Shown here piece after piece: positions 1 through 7,520 of a stretch of DNA of 64,000 nucleotides. The notes beneath the pieces are model-generated. The model ran no database searches. It was not told the origin of the DNA and saw only the letters and a list, made by a program, of their open reading frames with translations. This stretch comes from a virus. A program made the translations under genes and the position numbers. The stretch is taken from positions 42,511 to 106,510 of the IMG/VR virus record IMGVR_UViG_3300036760_001167. One strand, 5' to 3'. Positions within the stretch are counted from its first letter, which is position 1; the number at the start of each line of letters is the position of its first letter.

Positions 1-493
1 CACTCCGTCCACGCATGCTGCTCCGGCCTCACCCTTGCGGGCGGTGGTGCTGCGGCGCCCCGCTGGCGGCGGGCGGGTTGCGGGATCGGCCCGCCAAGTT
101 GTGCCCGCTGCCAGCGGGGCGCCGCAGGTTCCTAGCGGCGCCTTACTCCGCCAGCCGGGCGGCGGCGGGCGACGTGTCCTCCGGCCCGCCAGCTCCCCGA
201 AGGTCGCGATTACGCGGGGCGGTCGACTTCGCTGCCACACCGCCCGGATTCGGGCGGAGGTTCTGGCGGGACCGAGGGACGGCGGGCGGGTGCTACCGTC
301 CGCAGCGGCGTCGGCTCTTGCGACTCTCAGGGTTCGTCTGGGCATCTAGGATCTCGCGTTCCCGCGTCGCCGCGGGGCAGCACGTCCACAGCGTGCGCCG
401 CTTCACCAAGAGGGGAAACTATTCCGCCCAACCTGGGTCGGGAGTCTATCCGAGGCTTTACGACGACCTCGGTCCCGTTTCGCCGGACTTCAC

Positions 494-590
494 TTGACCG
501 GCTTCGAGAGCGGCGGAGGTTCCCGGCGTACGGAGAACATCTCCCGCCGAACTACCTCGCGCTCGCTCTCGGAGCCGTTCAGGCTCCGTG
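494..590. repeat. Palindromic repeat unit 1
   Basis: Starts with TTGACCGGCTTCGAGAGCGG (494-513) and ends with a 28-bp block at 563-590. Both blocks recur in unit 2. The two blocks are near reverse complements of each other (GGCTTCGAGAGCG against CGCTCTCGGAGCC), so each unit can fold into a large hairpin. The end block carries its own GGAGCC-GTTCA-GGCTCC hairpin. Confidence 0.8.
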
Positions 591-601
591 CGGCCGATCG
601 C

Positions 602-757
602 TTGACCGGCTTCGAGAGCGGACCCGTGTGCCCACGTCCCTGGGGCTGCGCTCTCGCGCTCCCTGGGTTCCGGCTGGCCCAGCGCCTCTCGGCGCGCTGG
701 CGGTTCGGCCTGGCCTTGCACCTCTGGTCTCGCTCTCGGAGCCGTTCAGGCTCCGTG
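602..757. repeat. Palindromic repeat unit 2
   Basis: Second copy of the two blocks: 602-621 matches 494-513 exactly and 730-757 matches 563-590 exactly. The spacer between the blocks is longer than in unit 1 and differs in sequence. Confidence 0.8.
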
Positions 758-925
758 TCTTGGCGCTCGGCGGGGAGTACGATGCCCCGGAACTCAGGGG
801 GAATCCGGTCAGGCCCTGAGGGCCGCCGCGTACCTCCTGGAACCGCGGGCCCACTTCGCCCGCCGAGCCGGATCTGCTTCTGCCGCTCTGGCTTCCACGC
901 TCCGGTCTGTTCGCCTTACATCATC

Positions 926-1021
926 ATTATCGGCAGCCGTGCCCCCGCAGCGTACCGGCCGAAGGGCCCGAGATCGCCTGGGCGTCGGCCTAGGCCGGAG
1001 GTCTAGTGTGGCGCGTACTAG
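926..1021 (-). promoter_or_regulatory. Two-part promoter module, copy 1
   Basis: On the minus strand the palindrome-like element CTAGTACGCGCCACACTAG (1003-1021) is followed by a GGCCTAGGCC box and then GCCGATAAT (box 926-931). The start-to-start distance of the two parts is 77 bp, identical to the copy at 46483-46578. The element overlaps the stop codon of the terminase gene (1018-1020). The box would drive transcription leftward into the untranslated region. I infer promoter plus operator; no -35 box is clear. Confidence 0.55.
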
Positions 1022-2796
1022 ATCCTGATGCGCTGGCCCGGCTTCTTGGGCGCGGGCTTCTTCGCGCGGCGCCGCTCGTCGGCCTCGCGGCGGAGCCGGC
1101 GCGCGTAGGACTCCTGCGGCTCCGCGGGCTTCGGCTTCCGCTCGGGCCGCGGCGGCGCGGGCTGCTCCGCGGGCTCCGGCTGCGCGTCCTCGCCGGGCTT
1201 CGGGTCCGTCTCGCGCGCGTACGCGCTCCTCTTCTTGGGCTTCGCGCCCGCGGCGATCGCGTCGCCGCGCGCCTCCCACGACAGCGCGCCGGCCGCGGCG
1301 GCGTCGATCTTGTTCGGGGACATCGGCGCCTCCTTCGAGATCGTCCAGAGCTGCCGGCCCTCGTCGTCGTACGAGGCGATCGGCTTCCTCCGCGTGTTCT
1401 CGACGTGCCGCGCCATCACCTCGTCGCCGTCGTGCGTGACGTCGCCGGCCTTGATCGACGCGGCGTACTTGCGGACCATGATCGCGGCCTGCTTCGGCCG
1501 GGACATCAGCCACGCGACCACGACCTTGTCGCCGTACTTCCCCTGCCACCTGTCGAGCAGCGCCTCGATGTTCGCGTACTGCGAGCCGGGGTCGACGTAG
1601 ACGCGCCAGACCGACCAGGTCTCCATCGCCTCGGAGAGCGTGCCGTCGACCTCGTCGAAGTCGTGCTCGTAGTCGTCGTTCGCGGTCTCCGGCTTGGTCC
1701 AGATCCCGAGCGGCCACTGCCAGCCCGAGTCGACCTCGGTGGCGACCATCGCGAGCGCGTCCTCGTAGCGGGCGCCGTCGACGCCGACCGTGACCAGCGA
1801 GCCGGGCTTCGGCTGCTCCCGCTCCCTCTTGAGCTTGCGCCAGCGCTCCCCGTCGAACGCGCGGTCCTCGCCGGGCACCACGCGGTTGAGGAAGTAGCGC
1901 TCCGCCTGCGCGAGCTCGCCGCGCTTGAGGAGGTCGTCGATCTCGGACGAGATCCGCTCGGTGTCGACCCACCAGCTCGAGCCGTACAGGTTCCTGAGGA
2001 CGCGCATGCGCTCGCGCTTGTTCTTGATGGAGCCGCGGCCGCCCTTGCCCATCATCCTGAAGACGCCGACGCCGGACTCGTGGGTCGCCTGCGCGACGCT
2101 CTGCTCGCTCGGGTCCCACGCGTTGCCGGTCTCGAGGAAGCGGCCGCCCATGCCGGCCAGGTTGCGGCGCTGCGTGTCGGCGAGCTTGCGGCCGCCGTTG
2201 CGCTTGGTCCAGTCGTGCGCCTCGTCCTCGACCGCGAACGTGATCCGCTGCCCGAGCCGGCTCCGGGCGCTCGCGGTGACGGGCTCGATCTTGCCGCCGT
2301 TCGGGAGGTTGATCCTGGTCTCCCCGGTGTCCGGGATCTCCGCCTTGAGGTTGCCGAGCTCGATCATCGGCACCAGCGATCGCCAGACGTTGGCCGTCTG
2401 GTCCTCCGAGACCGCCGTGACCTGGATCCACGGCGTCGCCCACGGCCGGCCGACCGGCTCGCCGTCCGCGTCCCACCCGTCGAACAGCACGGGGCCGAAG
2501 GACTCGACGATGATCATGGCCGCGGCGAAGGGCCCCTTGCCGAGCTTCTGCGGCTCGACGATCTGGCCGCCGCGGTTGTAGCGGAACGCGCCGCTCGGCT
2601 TGGTCAGGTCCTTGACCGCGTCCGGCTTCAGCTCGTAGAAGTTGAGGACGAACTCCTGCTGCCAGTCCGACAGCAGGAACGGCTCGCCCGCGAACTCGCC
2701 GTCGGGGATGACGCACAGGTCCTGGATCGCGTCGAGCACTGCCCACCCGAGCGTCGGCAGCTCGCCCTCCGTGCGCGGCCCGCGCCAGCCCGTCAC
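1018..2796 (-). CDS. terL: Terminase large subunit (packaging ATPase-nuclease)
   Basis: 592 residues, normal length for the family. It would pump DNA into the prohead and cut the concatemer. A Walker A variant (QKLGKGP) lies near residues 83-89 and a Walker B box (FAVEDEAH) near 187-194. The nuclease half begins with VGVDGARYEDA near 337-346, with a second acidic motif (YVDPGSQ) further on. The C-terminal 60 residues are a Pro/Lys/Arg-rich tail. It overlaps the J-domain gene by 4 bp (ATGA) in an operon with the small subunit. Its stop codon lies inside a CTAG-rich regulatory element. Confidence 0.95.
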   Translation of the reverse strand: MTGWRGPRTEGELPTLGWAVLDAIQDLCVIPDGEFAGEPFLLSDWQQEFVLNFYELKPDAVKDLTKPSGAFRYNRGGQIVEPQKLGKGPFAAAMIIVESFGPVLFDGWDADGEPVGRPWATPWIQVTAVSEDQTANVWRSLVPMIELGNLKAEIPDTGETRINLPNGGKIEPVTASARSRLGQRITFAVEDEAHDWTKRNGGRKLADTQRRNLAGMGGRFLETGNAWDPSEQSVAQATHESGVGVFRMMGKGGRGSIKNKRERMRVLRNLYGSSWWVDTERISSEIDDLLKRGELAQAERYFLNRVVPGEDRAFDGERWRKLKREREQPKPGSLVTVGVDGARYEDALAMVATEVDSGWQWPLGIWTKPETANDDYEHDFDEVDGTLSEAMETWSVWRVYVDPGSQYANIEALLDRWQGKYGDKVVVAWLMSRPKQAAIMVRKYAASIKAGDVTHDGDEVMARHVENTRRKPIASYDDEGRQLWTISKEAPMSPNKIDAAAAGALSWEARGDAIAAGAKPKKRSAYARETDPKPGEDAQPEPAEQPAPPRPERKPKPAEPQESYARRLRREADERRRAKKPAPKKPGQRIRI

Positions 2797-3236
2797 AGCC
2801 GGCCCACCCGCTCGAGCTCGTCCTTGGCGGCGAGCACCCTCTTCGCCTGCTCCTCGGACCCGCCCTCGTGGTCGGGGTGCGCGGCCTTGATCGCGGCCCT
2901 GAACGCAGCCCGCGCGTCCTCCACCGACGCGTCGGGGCCGATCCCGAGCACCCGGAGGGCCGCCTCGAGCTTCTGGTTGGCGAAGTTGAACCCGCTGACC
3001 CGCCCGAAGCCCTCCGCGGCGTCGGCCCTGTCCTGCGCCTCCGTCCGCCCGCGCTCGTCGCCGACGAAGACCCGCTCGCCGCGCGCGTAGGCGTCGCGCT
3101 GCTCAGCCCGCATGCGCGTGTGGGGCCCGGGGAAGTGCCAGTCCCGGCAGTCGCCGCACCAGGGGATCTCGGTCTTGGTCCCGTAGCGCTCGTTGAAGAT
3201 GTCGGCCGCGCTGCGCTTCGCCGGGCGTCCGCTCAC
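2793..3236 (-). CDS. J-domain (DnaJ-like) protein between the terminase genes
   Basis: 147 residues from a GTG that overlaps the stop of the small-subunit gene (GTGA). Residues about 95-143 form a J-domain with the HPD loop at about 120-122. The N-terminal half has a C-x2-C pair (CGDC) and several His. J-domains stimulate Hsp70 ATPases, so this could recruit host DnaK to terminase or to virion assembly. That role is inference from its place between terS and terL. Confidence 0.8.
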   Translation of the reverse strand: MSGRPAKRSAADIFNERYGTKTEIPWCGDCRDWHFPGPHTRMRAEQRDAYARGERVFVGDERGRTEAQDRADAAEGFGRVSGFNFANQKLEAALRVLGIGPDASVEDARAAFRAAIKAAHPDHEGGSEEQAKRVLAAKDELERVGRL

Positions 3237-3667
3237 GACTGCACCCTCGGGACGTGGACCCGCGCCGGGCCCTTCGCCCTCGGCGCCGGCTCCTCCTCCT
3301 CCTCGATCGGCTCGTCCGTCTCCCAGCGCAGCTTCATCATCGCCATGGGCGTGAGGCCCAGCCGGTCCTCGAGCTGGCGCGCCTCGGCGCGGAGCTGCGG
3401 GTTCGCGTTCGACTGCTCGGACTCGACCAGGATCCGGACGTAGCGCGCGACCACCCGCACCCAGCCCAGCCGCTCCCACTCGCTCGCCTGGGGCGTCGCC
3501 CAGAGCTCCGACCAGACCGTCGCCTCCTCGATCGCCCCGATCAGTGGCTCGTCCAGCGGGAACGCGGGCGGCGGGCCCTTCCGGCCCTCGTACGGGAGCT
3601 GCCTGAACCCCGCGGTCGCCCTCCGGCGCCGGGTGAGCTCCGGGTCCTTCTTCGGGGGTCCGGGCAT
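3233..3667 (-). CDS. terS: Terminase small subunit
   Basis: 144 residues. The opening MPGPPKKDPELTRRRR, the WSELWATPQA-type segment and the RQLEDRLGLTPMAMMKLRW segment match small-subunit proteins of actinobacteriophages as I remember them. It should recognise the packaging site and load the large subunit. It lies upstream of terL in the same operon, with a 4-bp overlap to the J-domain gene and 3 bp from the gene before it. Confidence 0.8.
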   Translation of the reverse strand: MPGPPKKDPELTRRRRATAGFRQLPYEGRKGPPPAFPLDEPLIGAIEEATVWSELWATPQASEWERLGWVRVVARYVRILVESEQSNANPQLRAEARQLEDRLGLTPMAMMKLRWETDEPIEEEEEPAPRAKGPARVHVPRVQS

Positions 3668-3670
3668 CGG

Positions 3671-3970
3671 TCACAGCACCTCCCGGAGCCGGTCCGCGAT
3701 GTGCTGCGCCGTCGGGTCGCCCGCCGCCGCCTGCGCCCGCAGGATCGGCTCCGCCATGCGGAGGAGCTCCCTCGCCCGGCGCGCCTTGCGGACCTCGTCC
3801 CAGCGCTTGTGCTGCGTCGCGCTGATCTTGCCGGCGCGGTCGAGCGGCGCCGGCCGATCGCCCGAGCCTGAGCTCGCCGGCGGGTGATCCTCGGCCTGGC
3901 CATCCTGGGCTAGGTCGACCGGCCTAGGCTGCGCGCGGCCGGCCTGGCGCTGCCTGCGGGACCGTCCCAT
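3671..3970 (-). CDS. Small basic protein, first gene of the terminase operon
   Basis: 99 residues, not recognised. The N-terminal third is Arg/Gln-rich and the last 50 residues are predicted helical (KISATQHKRWDEV onward). The ATG at 3970 sits six bases after a TAAGAT box, so the mRNA is probably leaderless. It may help packaging or be a regulator; nothing in the sequence decides this. Confidence 0.7.
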   Translation of the reverse strand: MGRSRRQRQAGRAQPRPVDLAQDGQAEDHPPASSGSGDRPAPLDRAGKISATQHKRWDEVRKARRARELLRMAEPILRAQAAAGDPTAQHIADRLREVL

Positions 3971-3982
3971 GTAGCTATCTTA
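3971..3982 (-). promoter_or_regulatory. Leaderless promoter of the terminase operon
   Basis: TAAGAT (3977-3982 on the minus strand), six bases, then ATG. The +1 would fall at or next to the A of ATG, giving no 5' leader. The same geometry occurs at 49183 and 51981. Confidence 0.6.
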
Positions 3983-4515
3983 CACCGAGTAACTCCCGGC
4001 CGGATCCCGTTCACAGGGGCTCGGGCCTACTACGCCGGTCGGTCGGTGAAAGACAGGTCTTTGCCAAGCCCCGCCCTCCATTCGGACGGTGACCTTCACC
4101 CAAGGACCTAGGCCGCGGCCTCAGCGACTACAGACCTAGGTCCTATCAGGCCGCGCATCGGACCTAGAAGACGTAGCTCAACGTGACGCCCGCCCGATGT
4201 GACTAGACCGATATGGCCACGGGCCCTGTGGCCTAGGGCGGCCGATCGGGCCGGCACGATCGGGCAGCCTAGGCCGTGTTGCGATCCGCGATCGCCCAAG
4301 GGCCTAGGCCGTCGACGCCCTGCGCGACGATCGGGCGGCCTACGCCCGGCGAGATCGAAGGGCCTAGGCCGCTCCCGTCTCTGGCGACTTTCCGCAGGCT
4401 AGGCCTTGCGGTCTTGCGGCGAGATCGAAGGGCCTAGGCCGGCGACTTTCGGGCCGGCGACTTCCGGCCTGTTAGGCCCGGCGACTTTCCGGCCGATAGC
4501 TGGCGACTTTCCGGG
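3983..4515. repeat. CTAG-rich intergenic repeat block
   Basis: Many GGCCTAGGCC or close variants (for example 4301-4310, 4361-4370, 4431-4440). The 20-mer GAGATCGAAGGGCCTAGGCC occurs at 4351-4370 and 4421-4440. GGCGACTTTC-type repeats recur at about 4383, 4441, 4455, 4479 and 4501. The right end overlaps the C-terminal codons of the Dam gene. It may be an origin, a regulatory binding array or a recombination site. Confidence 0.75.
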
Positions 4516-5024
4516 ACCATGACCTGCCAGCGCCCGGGCAGCGGCTCCGGGTCGCCTGGCCGCATCACGACGATCGCGGGCGCGAACGGCGCCTGCACAC
4601 GCCCGCCGTCGAAGCGGATCCGGCCGCGGACCAGCCTCACCTCCGAGCCCGCGCAGCTCGCCTGCCACCACCGCGTCTCGGTGCGCGCGGGGAGCAGGCA
4701 GACGACCACGATCCCGCCGCGCGCCTCGAGCCTCGCGCGCGCGACGAAGTCCGGGGTGTGCTTGGAGTAGGGCGGGTTCAGGAAGGCGGCCTGCCCGCGC
4801 CTGGCCCAGCGGCCCGGCGAGAGCGCGTCGGCCATGAAGCCGCCGGGCCCGATCCACCGGGCGGCCTTGTGGTTGGCCTCGTTCGCGGCCGCGTCTACGG
4901 CGAAGCGGAACTCCCGGTCCAGCTCGTCGTAGAGCTCCCGCGGGGTCCCGTAGTCCGTCTTAGCCGCGGCGGTCGCCGGGTTCGCCCCGCCGAACGTCGT
5001 CGCGCTACCCCGGCCTCCTGCCAC
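4434..5024 (-). CDS. dam: Phage Dam-like N6-adenine DNA methyltransferase
   Basis: 196 residues. The N-terminal DYGTPRELYDELDREFRF segment, the DAAA motif and the catalytic NPPYS motif match phage N-6-adenine methyltransferases. It would methylate adenine in DNA, perhaps to evade restriction. The last 25 or so residues (repeated GKSP/RKSP) are encoded by the GGCGACTTTC repeats and look like a recent read-through extension ending in a TAG within GGCCTAGGCC. Overlaps the HNH gene by 20 bp. Confidence 0.85.
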   Translation of the reverse strand: MAGGRGSATTFGGANPATAAAKTDYGTPRELYDELDREFRFAVDAAANEANHKAARWIGPGGFMADALSPGRWARRGQAAFLNPPYSKHTPDFVARARLEARGGIVVVCLLPARTETRWWQASCAGSEVRLVRGRIRFDGGRVQAPFAPAIVVMRPGDPEPLPGRWQVMVPESRQLSAGKSPGLTGRKSPARKSPA

Positions 5025-5391
5025 CCAGCACCTCCTTGGCCGTCTTCTCGGAGTGCGACCTCTTGCAGCGCCCCTCCACGGACTCGCGCGCGAACGGGTC
5101 GCCGCCCTCGGCGAGGATCTGCCGCAGCGGCGGCGTGTGGTCCAGGTCCGTCCACGGCGACCTGCAGCCGCACAGGCAGAACGGCTGCTCTCGCCTGACC
5201 CTCCGCCGAAGCGCCCGCCAGCGCGGCGAGTCGTAGACCCAGCGCCAGTCCGCGGACCGGCCCTTGTACCGCGAGTCCTGGGCGGCGTTGCGCTCCGCCT
5301 CGTGCTTCGGGCAGCGCTCCGTCCCGCCGGGAACCAGCTCCGGGCACCCGTCCTCGGCGCATACGTGCTGCCTGCGGCTCGCCCGGCTCAC
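5005..5391 (-). CDS. HNH endonuclease
   Basis: 128 residues from a GTG that overlaps the previous stop. An N-terminal Cys-rich segment (C-x4-C, then C-x2-H) precedes a core with C-x-C and LDHTPPLR, then GRCKRSHSEKTAKE, the usual HNH layout. HNH proteins often sit near terminase genes and can aid packaging cleavage; a homing role is also possible. Confidence 0.8.
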   Translation of the reverse strand: MSRASRRQHVCAEDGCPELVPGGTERCPKHEAERNAAQDSRYKGRSADWRWVYDSPRWRALRRRVRREQPFCLCGCRSPWTDLDHTPPLRQILAEGGDPFARESVEGRCKRSHSEKTAKEVLGGRRPG

Positions 5392-5606
5392 GTGATCATC
5401 GCCTTGGCCGCGCACGCGACGCAGAGCTCGCCGAGCCCCGGGTCGTGCTTGAGGTACGTCCCGAGCGGCATCGTGCCCGCGAACGCGGGGATCCCCCACC
5501 TGCCGCAGAGGGCGAACCAGACCCCGCGCGCGGCGCTCTGCTTGATGTGGCGCGGCCCGCCGTCCTCGATCATGAACGTCACCGCGGGTCTCCGCTCCGC
5601 GGTCAC
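5388..5606 (-). CDS. Small Cys-containing protein
   Basis: 72 residues, GTG start overlapping the upstream stop. CGRWGIP and LCVACAA supply a possible three-Cys metal site. Not recognised. Confidence 0.7.
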   Translation of the reverse strand: MTAERRPAVTFMIEDGGPRHIKQSAARGVWFALCGRWGIPAFAGTMPLGTYLKHDPGLGELCVACAAKAMIT

Positions 5607-5689
5607 CGGTCGACCCCCGCCCAAGCTGCCCAGATGAGGGCGCACCCGACGGCGAACACCCCGACGCACAGCACCGCGAGGAGCATCAT
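5603..5689 (-). CDS. 28-residue membrane peptide
   Basis: Starts MMLLAVLCVGVFAVGC and is almost entirely one hydrophobic helix. ATGA overlap with the upstream gene and GTGA overlap downstream support it as a real gene despite its size. Confidence 0.6.
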   Translation of the reverse strand: MMLLAVLCVGVFAVGCALIWAAWAGVDR

Positions 5690-5829
5690 CGGTCGAGCAT
5701 CCTGACCAGCCCCTCGCGCGCGAGCCGGCGCGCCTCGTCGACGGGCAGCGCGATCCACAGCGCGCGGTGCCGGCCCAGCTTCCACGAGACCGTGACGTAC
5801 CGGCGGCCGCAGTTCGGGCAGGTCCTCAC
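5686..5829 (-). CDS. Small zinc-ribbon-like protein
   Basis: 47 residues from GTG. Begins VRTCPNCGRRY (one CxxC knuckle), followed by a basic helical tail. Function unknown. Confidence 0.7.
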   Translation of the reverse strand: MRTCPNCGRRYVTVSWKLGRHRALWIALPVDEARRLAREGLVRMLDR

Positions 5830-5972
5830 GCGCGCCCGCAGTCGCAGCAGCCCTGCCGCGCGTGGACCGCGCAGTCGCCGCTCGTCGTGTGAGGGCCGGA
5901 GTTGTGCGCCGCGCAGTAGAGCCGCGACAGGCACGGGCACTCGGCGCAGGCGCAGTCCCCGCCGTCGCTCAC
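5826..5972 (-). CDS. Cys-rich 48-residue protein
   Basis: Nine Cys in 48 residues, arranged as CAC-x2-CPC-x6-C then C-x9-CCDC, with two or three His. A metal-binding knuckle or disulfide-rich peptide is likely. GTGA overlaps at both ends. Confidence 0.7.
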   Translation of the reverse strand: MSDGGDCACAECPCLSRLYCAAHNSGPHTTSGDCAVHARQGCCDCGRA

Positions 5973-6172
5973 GGGCGAAGCACCGCCACGCACCAGCGGC
6001 CCGCGTGGACGTAGACCGTCGCCTTGACGCCGAACTGGCCGCTGTACCGCTCGCTCCAGAGCGGCCGCATCCGCGAGTGGTCGCGCAGCGCGAGGCCCCA
6101 GCCCAGGACGCGGAACCACCCCTCGCGATCGCCCCTGTACCAGCGGCCCGATAGCATCCGTGCAGTCGTCAT
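5969..6172 (-). CDS. Hypothetical protein
   Basis: 67 residues starting MTTARMLSGRWYRG; Trp/Arg-rich with a hydrophobic beta-like C-terminus. Not recognised. Tightly overlapped with both neighbours. Confidence 0.7.
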   Translation of the reverse strand: MTTARMLSGRWYRGDREGWFRVLGWGLALRDHSRMRPLWSERYSGQFGVKATVYVHAGRWCVAVLRP

Positions 6173-6366
6173 CCCGGGTAGCTTCCCTCGCGCGCCGCGC
6201 AGCGCCTGCACGTGGCCGGGCTGGTGGTCGGGACGCCGCGGCCTCCGAGCCAGCGGCCCGGGTCGACCTCGCTGGTCCAGAAGGGCACGCCGCAGAGCGT
6301 GACCCACCGCGCGAGCGTCGACTCGCGGCGCACGTGGACCTTCCCCGTCCAGAGCTCTACCCTCAC
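6169..6366 (-). CDS. Hypothetical protein with CxxC
   Basis: 65 residues from GTG. Contains WVTLCGVPFW and CRRCAAR near the end. It resembles small phage metal-binding proteins but no family is recognised. Confidence 0.7.
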   Translation of the reverse strand: MRVELWTGKVHVRRESTLARWVTLCGVPFWTSEVDPGRWLGGRGVPTTSPATCRRCAAREGSYPG

Positions 6367-6533
6367 GCCGGCCTCCACTGCCTCGCCGCGAGCTCGGCCG
6401 CGGCCTTGTCGTACGCCTCGTTCAGCGTCGTCCCCCGGCGCTCCACGCCGCGGCCGCCGCACACCCAGCAGCTCCAGACGCCGGCCTCGTCGGACCACTC
6501 CACGCCGCAGGCGGGGCAGCAGAGCGTTGCCAC
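6363..6533 (-). CDS. Small zinc-ribbon protein
   Basis: 56 residues. Two knuckles are visible: CCPACG near residue 5 and CWVCGG near residue 22, a classic four-Cys zinc ribbon. GTG start at 6533; GTGA overlap with the downstream gene. Confidence 0.75.
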   Translation of the reverse strand: MATLCCPACGVEWSDEAGVWSCWVCGGRGVERRGTTLNEAYDKAAAELAARQWRPA

Positions 6534-6537
6534 GCGC

Positions 6538-6705
6538 TCACCTCCACCAGCAGCAGTCGCACCAGCGGGCCCGGCACCCGCACCGCGCGAGGCCGGCCGC
6601 GTGCCGGAGCCTGGACAGCAGGTGCCGCGCGCGCCTCGCGCGCGAGGAGCCGATCGCCCGGACCTCCCGCGCGTCCCGCAGCCCGTGGTACCGGCGGCCG
6701 GTCAC
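6538..6705 (-). CDS. Small basic Cys-containing protein
   Basis: 55 residues from GTG. Very Arg-rich helix followed by a C-terminal cluster CGCRARWCDCCWW. Function unknown; could bind nucleic acid. Confidence 0.65.
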   Translation of the reverse strand: MTGRRYHGLRDAREVRAIGSSRARRARHLLSRLRHAAGLARCGCRARWCDCCWWR

Positions 6706-6875
6706 GCGAGCCTCGCCTTCGCCGCGAGGTACTCCAGCGCCCCCGGCGCGTCCTCGCCGTACTCCTCGCGGAACAGCCCGGCGAGCAGGACCAGCGAGAA
6801 CCCGCCCGCTCCCGGCGACTCCCACAGGCGCACGAGCCGGCGGTCGCGGCGGCGGGCTAGCAGGCGGCGGATCAC
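6702..6875 (-). CDS. Hypothetical protein
   Basis: 57 residues from GTG, basic N-terminus then a GFSLVLLAGLFREEYG segment and an acidic/Ala-rich end. Not recognised. GTGA overlaps on both sides. Confidence 0.65.
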   Translation of the reverse strand: MIRRLLARRRDRRLVRLWESPGAGGFSLVLLAGLFREEYGEDAPGALEYLAAKARLA

Positions 6876-7210
6876 TGGGCACGCGCCGATCGCGCGGTTC
6901 GGTCGCGGTGGTACGCGTCCATCTTCGCCTGGACCGTCGCCGGGTCGCCGTGAAGGAACTCGGCGAGGCCGACCGGCTCGAGCGCGTCGGCGCGCAGGCC
7001 GCGCGCGAGCTCCGCGAGCTCCTGCGCGTACCGGAACCCGAGCTGCGCGAGCGTCAAGGCGCCGAGCTTCGCGCGGAGCGAGGCGACCTCGGTCTTCGTC
7101 GTCTTGAGCGAGGTCCCGCGGCGGTCCGCGACCTCCCGCATGCGCATCCCCGCGCAGAGCATGCGCGCCACCTCGTGCTCCGAGCGGGAGATCGGGCCGA
7201 ACGTGCTCAC
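6872..7210 (-). CDS. LuxR-type helix-turn-helix protein A
   Basis: 112 residues from GTG. Residues about 7-60 fit the GerE/LuxR four-helix HTH pattern: SRSEHEVARMLCAGMRMREVA, then a recognition helix within TSLKTTKTEVASLRAKLGA. No receiver or ligand domain precedes it. It is probably a DNA-binding regulator of phage transcription. A diverged paralogue lies at 8334-8534. Confidence 0.75.
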   Translation of the reverse strand: MSTFGPISRSEHEVARMLCAGMRMREVADRRGTSLKTTKTEVASLRAKLGALTLAQLGFRYAQELAELARGLRADALEPVGLAEFLHGDPATVQAKMDAYHRDRTARSARAQ

Positions 7211-7329
7211 CTCTTCCCCCGCCACATCTCGGCGAGCACGCGGAGGAACAGCGCCATGGAGATCAGCACCAGGCCGACCGCGCCGACGTGCTCCAAGTGC
7301 AGGAACTGAAGGACGTCCTGGTGCGTCAT
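7207..7329 (-). CDS. 40-residue membrane protein
   Basis: MTHQDVLQFLHLEHV, then one hydrophobic helix (AVGLVLISMALFLRVL) and a basic end. GTGA overlap with the HTH gene. Confidence 0.65.
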   Translation of the reverse strand: MTHQDVLQFLHLEHVGAVGLVLISMALFLRVLAEMWRGKR

Positions 7330-7331
7330 CG

Positions 7332-7520
7332 TCAGACCTCCTCCATGTCCAGCCGGAGCCGCGCGATCGCCGCCTGCTCGTTCGACATCTCGCTCGCGTC
7401 GCGCGCCGCGAGGAAGGACCCGATGTCCGCCTCGAGCTGCAGGACGCGGCGCTCGCACGCGCGGGCCCGGATCCTGCAGAGGACCAGCCTCTGCACGAGC
7501 GCGGCCTTGGGCGAGATCAT
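7332..7520 (-). CDS. Helical hypothetical protein
   Basis: 62 residues starting MISPKAALVQ, predicted all helical and possibly a short coiled coil. ATGA overlap with the upstream gene. Not recognised. Confidence 0.65.
   Translation of the reverse strand: MISPKAALVQRLVLCRIRARACERRVLQLEADIGSFLAARDASEMSNEQAAIARLRLDMEEV

Larger units (their letters stand above)
1..925. other. Untranslated region with palindromic repeats, no convincing gene
   Basis: Open frames here on either strand have shadow-like Arg/Pro/Gly-rich composition and no ribosome site, so I call no gene. The region lies downstream, on the minus strand, of a GATAAT promoter-like box at 926-931. It holds two tandem palindromic repeat units (494-590 and 602-757). 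It may be a long leader for genes left of the window, a non-coding RNA, or a packaging/terminus region next to the terminase gene. Confidence 0.5.

Noticed and set aside
15-497. 160-codon open frame on the plus strand at the left edge
   Set aside because: Arg/Pro/Gly-rich shadow-like composition, no ribosome site and no resemblance to a protein family; G+C-rich DNA yields many such frames.
809-2746. 645-codon minus-strand frame overlapping the terminase gene
   Set aside because: It runs inside terL in another frame and is almost all Arg/Ala/Gly/Pro; terL has clear ATPase and nuclease motifs.
1006-3090. Long plus-strand frame opposite terL
   Set aside because: Antisense shadow created by strong codon bias (G+C-rich third positions); the same explains the long plus frames at 10085-12703, 21951-25154, 29874-31625, 39906-41573 and 43241-45244.
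4250-4515. CRISPR array in the repeat block
   Set aside because: Repeats are irregularly spaced, partly overlapping and of two kinds, without uniform spacers or cas genes.
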